Assembly (NCBI GenBank): GCA_003342895.1 | Contig: PTFA01000314.1 | Coordinates: 248,001 to 312,000, forward strand | DNA: 64,000 nt | Source of the DNA: Casuarius casuarius | Taxonomy: Eukaryota > Chordata > Aves > Casuariiformes > Casuariidae | Direction: 5' to 3' | In this document: positions 27,101-38,200 of the stretch, in pieces | How positions within the stretch are numbered: position 1 is the first letter of the stretch | How the letters are laid out: each line of letters begins with the position of its first letter | Program-made: the position numbers and the translations under genes | The notes under the pieces: model-generated | The model's input: the letters and a program-made list of their open reading frames with translations, nothing else | Told to the model about the DNA's origin: nothing | Database searches by the model: none

Positions 27101-30100
27101 TTGGGAGCTGTCAGTTTTGGACAGCTAAAGTAAATCGCTGGGAAGCAGGAAGGCCTCAGAGTTGGATTGTTAAGGGGAGGAGCTCAATTTGTGAGTGGCA
27201 AATGCGTTAGTGATACATTATCTGGCAGAGGAATGTTGTCCTGTTTGTAGAAGGGTGTGCGGTGGATACACTGGAAGAGCAGAGGAGAAGCATTGGGTTG
27301 GTGCGATCACTTGCGATGCTTGTTACAAAGATGGGAGCAGAATCTGTCTCTTGCTTCCGTGGCCCTATGTTTTTGCTGTGGGACTCCTGGGGTTAGCCAG
27401 GTGTGCTTAGACTGCTGCTGTTCCCAGCCAGTCTGCCAATATTGGTAACTTTGGGGACATAGTCTGGATTTTCAAACTGCATTCACCAGTCCAGCAGATT
27501 ATTCAGTTGTCTCACGAATAGGTCCTATTCCTAGGAAGAGTGATTGTAAAGATGTACCTGATTCGACGTTAGAATGGGAAATGGAACACGACTTGAAGCC
27601 TGGAGAGATCCTCCTGAGCAGAGCTTCCCATGGACATGCAGCCTCCTTGCTCTGCTAAGCACCTGTGCAGTCCATGGAGGGGCCTCTGTGCCCTTCCAGA
27701 GATTATCGTGGTATCCATGAACAGGGGTTGGGCTAAATCAATTGCAGAAAGACATCAGCGGTTAAGGCAGCGTAAGGGAACAGGTTGCATGTTTCCTTCT
27801 GTGAAGAGCTTAGCAAAACACTTCCGGCAAATACTTGGTGCCAAAAAAACATAGCTTGGATCGGTCTAACAGTGCTAGTGAATCTAGGTCAGGGCTGCTG
27901 TAAGGGCTTAGCTTAAAAAGACAAAAAATGGTAAGGGCAGATTTACAAAATAGAACAGGGTGGTGGTTTGTGGTGTACGCAGTGGCTGGGGCCCTTTCCT
28001 AGGGCACAGGTGACATAGTTTCACTTTCTCTCTCTGTCTGAACAGCCATTTCACAAACATCATCTGTTTTCTGGTATAGTTACTACTGAGGCTTTTGGCA
28101 CTGTGCAGCAGAAGAGCCCAACTAGAAGAGAGGGAAAGAAGTACAGTATAGCGAATTAAATCCTGTCCAGCAGAAGTGGGAGCTGGACTTGAAGCGCTCA
28201 TGTTGTGAGTGAGGGTGGTAACCTTCAGGGAGTTTGGTACAGGATGAGAGGAGGAACAGCTTGTCACCTGTGTATTCTGCTTGTCTTTTTGATTTTGGGT
28301 AAACCTTCTAAATGGAAGGTAAAGAGTTTGTTTTGGGTTGATCAGAAATCCAAACTGAGATTCTATCAGTTCTCTCCATTTTGGTTTCACAAGGAAATCC
28401 AGACAATTCTAGCTGCATTAAAATTTCAATGTGAATTTTCTTCCTCGTGCACCAATAAGTATTAACCTAGCTTTATTTCTTGCTGTATTTTACTTATTTT
28501 TGAGATTTTCTGCATCAAGGCTTTTTTTTTTTTAATTAGGAAACTTGTGTTTAACATAACTGCATTCTACATAAACATAACTATTTTCAAAATAGTGCAT
28601 TTTGAAAGGTCAAAGTGAAGCTTAGCAATAATGTGTTTTTTTAATGTGGAAGAACTTTTTAGGGATCAAAATGCATTCTTCAGCTCAGAACTAAGGGATT
28701 ATAAAATAGGAGACTAACAGTTTGCCTTTCCAGACCTAACTGAACAGTGATAAGAATTTGTCAGATGCTCCTGTCTCCATGGGTTGTCTTGGGCTCCTTG
28801 GGAATGAAGCTTGTTTTAAATGAGAACAATGATTGCCAGAGGAGGTCTATGATTCACTCACAGACTTGCCAAGATAAGCAGTTTTGCGTTGAACTAAAAT
28901 ATCTCAGATTCAAAGCTTTTGGCTAACTCACTGCAGACTGACAACTGACAGGCACCAAGCGGGAGGAGGTAGTTTTCTGAGCAGAGTGGACTCAGCCTTC
29001 AAGGTCTCCCGGTGGAGAGTGGCTTCTGGTGTCTTGTTAAGGTTTGCTTTTGAGGAATGAAGGGTATTCTCCTTCTCTTCCTCCTCCTCCTCACAGGAGT
29101 GTCATGCTGGAGGATGAATGTATTGATGTTACCTGAATTCCTCTGTCTTCCCCACTGAAAGTGAATTGGCAGCCTACTAGAGTCAGCTCTCATACTCTGG
29201 TTAACAATCTAAGTGTGTGGTATAAGGAAGCAAGAAACGAGTGTGTACAAACTGCCGAATTCTGGAAGGCGTCTGTAGAGAACTGTGGCGTTGGGTTCTA
29301 CCGAGGAAAATCACTTCTCTATTAAACAGTACCCATTTGCCTTGGGAAGAAAGAAGGGATGCATCTCTACGGGCAAAGGGGATCTAATGCTCTCTGCCTT
29401 AATCAGCAGCGCAGAGGATGAGTGTTTCCATGGCCAGGGACCACTGCTGGGGGGAGTAGTGTTTTCGGTGGTAGAGCTGGAGTGACAGGTGGCGTCGCCC
29501 GGAGCTGACATCCAGGCAGAAGTGCAGAGAAGGCTATGCACAAGTCCCATACCTGAACAGGGGTATCCCTCTGCCTCTGAAATGTTTAATGAGGGAGCTG
29601 GATGTCTGAGGCACAGGAATCCCTGTCCATATTCGTTATTCCAGTAAAACACGACAATCTTGCTCTCTGTGGCGTACTAACAAAAAGGCTATGGGAGCCA
29701 AGGAGCCAGCTGGATGCTACTGGAAATGTTTGCTACTATAACACCAACAGTACATGCTTGGCATTGCCTGCCCTCAAACTGTTTTTCAGAGTAAAGGATA
29801 GTTGTTGTGTGGACCAACAGGGCCATCTCTTCCCTGCTCTCAAGCTGATTACTGGAGTGGTGGCAAAAGACTGAGCTTTCTCTGTACGGCTTAGAAGCAG
29901 GAGTTTTCCCAAGCTGTTTGCATGGCTGCTGACTAGCTTGTCTGATAAAGAAATGAACAAAAAATTGGAGACTGCTGAGCTGGGTCCTGCGCTCATGCAG
30001 CACAGCTGAAGGATACATACAGGCATTTGTACGCTATTGGAGACCTGGCACTTGCCCTGCAGAAGAGATTTCTCTTTCTCCATTTCTCCCAGTGCTTCAG

Positions 30101-31774
30101 AAGTTCCTAACGTATCCATTTTCCCTGGGTCTGCCCCGTGATGCCTATGGAGAGCAGGCAGTTGTGAAATGCTGGGGAAAAGGGTCTGTGCTGCCCATTT
30201 GGCACCATGAAAGGAAACAGACCGTAGTGTAGGGCAGCCACTGGCAGAGCACAAGTCCCGCAGGCAACCATACATTTGTTTTTCAAGTGCTTGTCTTAAG
30301 CTTTTGTAGCTTAGGCATAAGGCCACATGTGCAGTTCAAAGAAGCCGGTGGTTATGAAATGAGAGTACAGTTGCCTTGGTATCCGTGGAGTTGGCCGTAT
30401 GCTATCAGGGCTGCGCTGCGTGCTGTCAGTGCCGAGAGCAAAGGAGGGATGTTGCTCTGATGCCGCTCAGGCACGAGGTGTGCTGCGATTTGGAAGAGAA
30501 ATCGTGAGCAGTGAGATGACGGGGATGCCCCAGGGGAGACTGCAGGGTGGTGAAGAAATGGAGGCAGGGCAGTCCTAGAAGTCTTTGGTTTTTGTCTGTA
30601 TCTCTGCATCTTTTGGAGCCTCAGGGATCATGGATAACATACAGTAAAGGTTGAGGTCTCTGTGGAACCGGTTCAGCTCCAGCATCTGCACAACATGTGC
30701 TCACTGCAATCTGCAGTTTCCAAGGAAATCTCAGACAGTCTGGATTTGAAACTGCTCTTCAGAGTCTGCTTTGCAGAGCCTCCTTGCCATCAGGGAATGG
30801 AGCCAATCTAGTGGGGAGATGGCTAGATTTGAGGAAAACTTGGACTATGCATTGCCAAAACAGAGCTTTTCCCAACAGAGCAGGCACAACAGGCAGAAAG
30901 GAACCAGCCTTGTCCTTAGCATGCACTGCTGAAGCAGAAGGCTTGATCCTGACTGCCTGTTCTGTGTATTCCTGCACCCAGCAGTGACCTGCAATTGCAG
31001 TGCTGGCCGAAGCTGCCCTGTTCAACTCTTCCCTTCCAGTATACCACCAGCTTGAGAGTGTTAAAACTTTCCTGTTTTCCTTCTTAAGCAGAGGACTGGA
31101 ATGCCTGCTAGTGCTTCCATTAGGCAAAAACAAGCTTTTGTTTTTTCTTGGCACTGTTGCTCTCTGGGCAGAGTGTACAACTCCACTTGCTCTCCCACCG
31201 CTTCATTATCTTCTGCTGTTTTGGGTACATGTTGTCACCTCATCTTCACTGCCTATCTGCCCCCTTGGCTTGCCTTGGACCACCAGTCTCCTGGTGTCTG
31301 CCTGCTCATGTTCTGCTTCTTCCAACTCCCATCTTCTGAGCTTCAAGTCCACGCTTGAGCCAAGTTCCTGGCCCTTTTGCAGGCCTCTTACTGGCTTTTA
31401 GCAAGTCAACAGGTCTGGCTCTTGTTGCCATATCATGTTACGTGCGTGTAGTTGTTTTTCTCCCTTTTTCCAGATTGGCACGAGACAGGATAATGTCTGG
31501 CAATGTATATATCACTTTGATATGATGAAGCCCAAATGCTGCTGGAGACTGCTAAATGTTGCTACTCAGGCTAACTAAAAGCAACCCAAAACTCTGTTTT
31601 GCATAGCATCTCTGGTAGTGTAGAATATCTTTGGTGCAGAAGTTATTTAATCAGTCATGAAACATTAGACTTGTATTCAATTTAAATTTCTGCTTGGGCA
31701 GTTAGCTGCACTAGAAATCTATGTAATATTTCTTGATGAGAAATTGCCTCTATTTAGCAATATTGGTCTGCCCT
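24151..31774. other. Gene-free region upstream of gene 1
   Basis: No recognisable exons. A first exon and promoter of gene 1 would be expected to the left of 32145, but no ATG-TAY start of the family type with a usable donor was found. A 196-codon minus-strand frame at 29736-30326 has no recognisable domain, and the (TAAA)n patch near 26.8 kb is low complexity. Confidence 0.55.
26788..26817. repeat. Poly-T followed by (TAAA)n microsatellite
   Basis: Eleven T at 26788-26798 followed by about four TAAA units to 26817. Low-complexity sequence. Confidence 0.93.
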
Positions 31775-32050
31775 ATTCTAGGCTTTTCTCAGAGGTATGC
31801 GAGAGGCAGTGGAGGGAAGTAGGTACAAGGGAAATTCTGACTAAACGTAAGGAAAAAAGCTTTTGCCTCGGAAGTGGTCAGGTGCTGGACCAGGGCCCTA
31901 GAGAGGCTGTGGGTTCTCCATCCTTGGGGATATTCAAAACTTGACCAGATAAAGCCCAGAGCAACCTGTTCTAGGAGACCCTTCTTTGAGCAGGAGGCCA
32001 GATCCTGAGCTCCAGAGGATCCTTCCAGCCTGTGAGTCTGTGTCAGGAGG
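31775..32050 (+). mobile_element. CR1 LINE 3' fragment, sense orientation
   Basis: The sequence follows the tail of avian CR1 elements: a GAGAGGCAGTGGAGGG-like segment, then GAGAGGCTGTGGGTTCTCC, TTGGGGATATTCAAAACTTG, AGAGCAACCTGTTCTAGGAG, and CTCCAGAGGATCCTTCCAGC at the 3' end. It is clearly diverged from consensus, so an old insertion. Its 3' end stops about 95 bases before the membrane-anchor exon of gene 1. Confidence 0.8.
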
Positions 32051-32144
32051 GCTAAGCGAAGTGCACCAGGTGTGGTTTGGCTCAAGACTTGCTATTGTGT
32101 TTGTGACAAAGTTGAATTTCTCCATGTTTTCTTTTCCAATGCAG

Positions 32145-32268
32145 ATATTGATCCAGCTGGGTACAGCAATGAAGCCTATGGAGCTGTGGAAGATAGCAGT
32201 CATCACTTTGTCAGTGGTGTTGGGTTTTGCCCTTGTCATTGGCTTGATCACATATTTTTTGTGCAATG
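32145..32268 (+). CDS. TMPRSS11E: Gene 1 membrane-anchor exon (exon 2 of the family structure)
   Basis: The open frame runs ATA TTG ATC CAG and continues through [20 protein letters not shown], a typical single type II membrane helix. It ends in phase 1 at donor GTAAGT, after an Asn codon plus G. The acceptor follows a pyrimidine-rich tract ending AATGCAG. In-frame ATGs at 32169 and 32178 could start translation. The family normally has an upstream exon encoding MYR or MMYRP, and none was found. The frame would need a phase-0 first exon if the 32144 acceptor is used. An AG at 32165-32166 would give phase 1, but it lacks a good tract. Exon identity is firm; the N-terminus is not. Confidence 0.88.
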
Positions 32269-35200
32269 GTAAGTGTATTTCCCCCTCTCCACCCTGGTCC
32301 CCAGTCACAAGACATTGCATATCTGTTGCACTTGCTAAGTGGTCCTGTCTGGTTATGAAAGGATGAAATTCACCCCCTGTGCATAGAATCCACATGAGAG
32401 AACTTATCCAGATTCTATTAAAGTCCTGTGTTAACTACAAAACCTTAAAGAATGCTTAAAACAGCATTTACCTGAAGTGAGGAATTCAGTTTTGTCAGTC
32501 TTTGTTTCTTCTGACTCTATGCTGCCTGTACTGGTAATTAGTCAATAATCAGCAGTCTTCTGTGTAAGCCAGGGCCATGTCTAGCAGTTGGCCTACGCAG
32601 AGCAAGCTCAGTCTTGGACAGGCTTTTTGCAGAGGCTGAACTTGGCACCTCTAGGAGATTTCCGAATGAGAAAGAAAGGTTTGGGCTTCCTGGAGCCCAA
32701 GCATCAGTCCTGGTTGGTGACCAACCAGCTTCAGTAGCCCTTGAATGAAGCCATCCCATTCCCAGGCTCTGAGATACCTGGATGAGGGAATTTGAAATGT
32801 GTTCCTGATAGGACGGCACTGGCTACTCTGCTGTCTCAGCTTGCTGAGACTCGAGGAGACCCTAGCTTACCTCTGGGCAGCAGATAAACCTGGCCAGGAT
32901 ATGCTGTAGCTCTCCTATTGCTCTAGCTCTGCCTTTTGCTAACTGCATTACAGGGCTCCTCTCTGCATCTGCTTCAAGGCCAGATCTTAACCTTACCCAT
33001 TCAGCCATCAGGTTATAAACAGCTCCGGGGAGCAACAGGATGACCCGGAGCCATCCTTCCCTACAACGCTGCTCAGAGCTTGGCTGATTTTGCAATTCCC
33101 CACCTGGTGGGGTCAGAGCTAGAGCCTGGCAGCCTGGTTTGGGCCATGTTCTGCAAGGTGCTGTGCACATCCAAATTGTAATGAGGATGGTCAGTGATCT
33201 TTCCTCTTCTTTTCCTGTAGATCAGAACCGATATTACAACGCAACTTTCAAAATCTCCAATGTCCACTATGACCCTTACTACCAGAGGCAAACCACCGAA
33301 CAGTTCAGACACCTGAGTGAAGAGATTGAAACAATGGTAAACTAAGATTTTTCTCTGTTTCTGCCTGTCCTGTGGGCAAGAGTCCTGTGACTGTGGTTAT
33401 AGTGGGCTATTCTTGGGTCAAGGGGTTGGGAGCATGAGGAAAAGATGAAAATTAAGCACTGGAGAGGCTGACTCTGCTCCCCAGCAAAGCCATTCACCTG
33501 CATTTAGCTGCGTGTGCTGAGTCCACCGTGCCTGTAACTGCCAACAGAGAAACTGGGAATGGCAAGGTTAAGCCTAAAACTTTTGGAAATTTAGGGGGAT
33601 CCCTTGGATGGAAAGATGCCACTGGCATCAACTGGAAGATCAGCAGCGTTCATGCATATGGCCCTTACTGCCATGGTACCATTTCTATGGTATTTATCTT
33701 CCCAGACTCCTTAGAGGTAGGTTGATATAGATGTTGGGCACCTTGGGAGAGAAACAGCTCAGTGTGATCAGGGCTGAGACTGTGACAGTATTTAAGTGTC
33801 TAGCTTTCCTTGAAATTGTCAAGAGTTAGATGCTTCACTACTGTTGGGAACTTGAGGCCTTTTTGGCTTGCCAACAGTTGCAGGAGATTTCTGTAGAGGG
33901 CAGCAAATGACCCTGTGCTTCCCTGCTGTGTGAGGTAGGACTTGTAAATGCAGAGCCATGGACATGTTCAGTGCAGGGATGGTGCCTGGCAGACTGTGTT
34001 TTTGATATGACATTGTGGGGGGCCCATGCCATGTATGAACCGGAAACAGGTGAAGTGCCTGACATGTGCTGCTGGCAGGGTAGATGCTGTGTGGCTTTCT
34101 TTGCCTTTTAAAAGGGACAGTGGGAAATTGAGGTGGTGTAGAAGAGAGCCTCCAAAATTATTTTAGAGCTGAAGAAAAAACAGTGTGGTGAGAAAGCCTT
34201 ACATGGAGAAAATATTGAGGGAAAGGTCCTGGCAACTCATTTTTTGCTTAGAAAATCAAGACTGCCTGTCTTTCTGGGTGCTGTTAATGTTTTTTGGTTC
34301 AGCACCAAAAGGTGGAGGGATCATGCAGCGACTGCTTCTCCACACTGGAAACTGCAACCTTAAGCTTAAAGCTTTGCCATAGTGGGTTAACAATGCCTTG
34401 CTGACTGTGTGTAAGTAGATGGCAAGCACATATGCTGCCTGTCCCAGCAGCCCTGCAGTGCAACAGGCACCCAGAGAGCAAAGGGACAGCAAAAGCTGCC
34501 CACTTGGCTGCTGCTTTTAGTGAATACCAGTTCTGCAATCTTCAGTGGAGATTTAGCTGTAGCTTGGGTAGAGTTAGAGATCTGAAAGCAGCTTCTCGTA
34601 TTTTAGAGGCTCGCAAAACTGTTTTCTACGGAGAGCACGCATGCGTTACAGGTGCGTTTTTAACACGCTCTTTTCCTTTAACAGATGTCCGAAATATTTA
34701 AGGCATCCTTTTTGAGCAAAAGATACATCACATCCCATGTTGTCAGTCTAAGGTAAGTAATATGAAGGTGAGGAAAAAGCAGAGATGAGAAATTTTCTCT
34801 TTTTCCTACTCCTCAACCACACAGGGTGCCTGGTTGTCTCGATTTTACTAGCAGGCCAGCTAAGTCTTGGCTGTTCGTCCCTCTCCCTCGATGTTCACAT
34901 TACAGAGGGCTCTGTCACCCTCAGAGGTCAACCAGGAGGAGAAATGTCGCCTTGTACTTTTGGAAACTGATCCCTCCAAACACCAATTCTCTGTGGTTTG
35001 TTTCAGTAACTGAATTACTAGTTGATACCAGCCTTCACTGCTCTGGTAGTCATGGGCATGAGAGATCCAGAGGTGGCTCCTTGTTCCACGCCAGGCTTCT
35101 CATGGATATAAGGGCTGGTGTTTACCCCTCTGCATGGGGTACAGCAGGAGGTGGCCACCTTTCTCCCCTCGATGAAGGGTTCTGAAGGGATAAATGATTC

Positions 35201-38200
35201 TGCTATGAGATACCAGGATACAGACTGGGGAAGGGGGGCAGTGAGACATATAGGTATAAAGGTCTTGTGGGAGGGCTTTAAGTGTTTCTCCTCTGTGCAG
35301 TAGTTATGCAGTGGTAAGAGCCAGCACTTCCCTCTCCTTTGCATAGTTTTGGTTTGGAGTTGTTAAATCTGTAAAGCCTGATTCTGCTGTTGAATATTTT
35401 TCTCTAGGCAGCAAAAAATGTCCATCTTCCTGCAAATGTCCTTCTCCACAGCACTGTTTTGGGGGTCTCTTGCTGTACCTGTCTCTCTAGATGGAAGTGA
35501 GACATTTCCTTAAGCCGTCCAACTTTGTTTTCCAGTGCTATTTTTGTCTTCTGCAGGCCTACCATATTGTGTATTAACCGAAATTAAAGAATTTGGGGGC
35601 TACGCTTCAACCAATCTCTTTACACCTTTTAGGCTGGCCAGATAGTATATTCTCTAAGCTTTGTTTTGCTACCTTTGTACCTTCTTGTACAACTGGGTGC
35701 TGGGCCAGTTTAACTGCACCTCTGCTGTCTTTGCCCTCAGGCCTGGCTTGGTCTTCCCACAGACTGTTAGTCTGGGCTTAATTTTTTACATTTACATAAT
35801 ACAGCATATTAGGGCTTAATGTTTTACACTAACAATGAATGATCATGCCTGACTCTGGTAACTCAAAAAGCTAGCAAGGGTTTTGTCTTCAGTTGCTGTG
35901 GAGCAAACAATACTTCAGTAGAACCAGGCAACAGATGGATAACTAACTTGGGAAGAAATGCCAAAAGACTTTTTAATTTCTGTGCATCTGGACTGGATCT
36001 TTTGAATGGCTGTTGGGAATGGCTTGTTGGGCATCTGCATTCTTTGAAGAGTTTGACTGTTTCCACATTGTTCCTGCTGCTGTCTGCGAGCCGCATGGAG
36101 ACAAATGGAACATTTCCTCCTCAGCTGCACTGCTTAACCGCTCCCAGAAGATCCCTTGGATCACTATTACAGCATGAGCTGTGCCCTTTGCTACCTACTG
36201 ACGTATGTCGTCATCTTCCTTTTTCTGTGCGCAGCTATGCTATTCATTTTATCCATCTATGCAGACCAAACCTGTTCTTGTACAAGGAAGGCAGACAACG
36301 CAAAATAAAACAAAGGATTAGTGGGCAAAGGGAGGATGACACCACTGACTTTGTTGCTGTTGGTTTGCAGCCCAGATCCTGGCGGAGTGCTTGCATATGT
36401 CGTTCTGGTATTTAAATTTGCCTCAACTGATAATGAAGCAGCAACCTGGGGTCGCATCAACAGTGTGTTACGCAAAGGGCTGGAAGCAAGCACCACGTTC
36501 TTAGAAGTTGACCGGTCTACTCTTAGACTCACAGGTAAGTGCCCTAGGTTTGTGTTTTTAGCTTGGAATTTGTTCCTCATACTTGTCCTCAGTATAATGG
36601 GTTTCACTTTATTAAGCAAATGTATGTCACTGCTTTTTTCCTCTCCCGTCTCAAAATGGTAGTTTGGACAGGTCAGGTTGTCTTATTGGCTGATGGCCCA
36701 AGAGCTGTGGCACAGGAAGTGGTGTGAACAGAGCTGAAGCAGGCTGGCGCTCACCCACGTTAGCTTGAACTCTGCTCTGTGCACTGGAGCTTCTGTTGCT
36801 GTGAAGGGCCCTAGTCCCATTGAGCCAGGTTATGTCCCATTGAGCCAGGTTATGTCCCACCTAATTCACCAGAAAAAGGCCTGGCTCTGTAACTGTAGGT
36901 TCACCAATGACTTTGCCTTTTGTTTTTAACATTCAAGAGTAATGAAATGGTGACTGATGACTTGTATTGCTCCCTGCTGAGTTTGCTAAGGCATGTAGGG
37001 AGCTGGAGGGGAGCCTGTATCTCCAGGTACACGAATGCAGAGTCCTCAAGTCATTAAAAAACAAAAAATGCAGAGCTGAGTCATTCCCTTCCCTGTCACC
37101 TGCTGTTTTCCTTCCGCGTGTGACAGATGGCTGTAGCAAGTGTGTTCATAACCTAATCTTGAGCTTCCCAGGACAGCAGTCCTGTTCAGTGAATCTGTCA
37201 TTGCCTACCATGAGAATCTGGCAGGGAGAGGTTTTTTGGGAAGAAATCAGTACCATAACAATTTAGCTCCAGTCAGTCACAGTACTGAAGACTTGTGAAG
37301 ACTGTTCTGAGCACCTTGCTGTGCTTAATCTGAACAAATGCATATAGGCTTTTACATCATGCACAGTGCCCAGCACATATAGATGTTACTTGGGCCTATT
37401 TGCAGGCATCTGCTCTTGTTCACCTCCGAGCTAAGGCAAGAGAAGTGCTTCCTTTGGCCTTATATTTTCAGTGATGGACAGAAGCTTAACTGAACTTCTG
37501 CAACAGAGCACACTTCTCCTATTAGGCTATTGTCACTCCACACAGCAATCCAAGCCATTTCATTTATCTTTGCTGGGTACAGGAAGGGCATCTGTGCTGG
37601 TTCAGATAGGAGCATGAGGTATACTCACTGTGTTTTGTTTGTTTTTCATTTCAGAGCTGAATATGGAAAAGGGAGAAAACCTTTTAAACAACTGTAAGTA
37701 CAAACACTTTATTAAAATTAATCTGGGGACATGGTGCTGTAGGTGCTGTGGTTACCAGATTTTTATGCTTAAGATCCAAGTTGAAAAATAACTTTTAAAA
37801 ATTGCTAGAGCAGCAGATAATGCATGAGCCAGGGAAGACTCGTCTTGTTTTCTTGCAGTCATATTGACTGTGGTGTTTGGAATATTAGGCTTTCATACTT
37901 GTAGAGGGTGGGCAGCTCTTTCTTTAACTTTAGCTATGGGAAGTAGGTTCCTTAGAGGCATGTAAATGGACTGTGCTTGGTGAGCTCTGCATGAGGACCA
38001 CAGCTGCTGCAAGCAGGGACTCGGCTCATGGCACTCTGCTTCTTGCTGGCAAAGCAGAGAAGCTCTTACACTGCTGGCAAATTCGTCATTCCTCTCTTCC
38101 CATGCTTCTTTGCTTGTGTGTCTAGTGATAGCCGCCTGGATGAGAAGGGTTGTTGCCTTGCTCGTGTCCCGCATGGAGGCTATGGCCCTTGCTGGTCATG

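Noticed and set aside
29736..30326. 196-codon open frame on the - strand
   Set aside because: No recognisable family. A run of this length is expected about once in a window this size in six frames.
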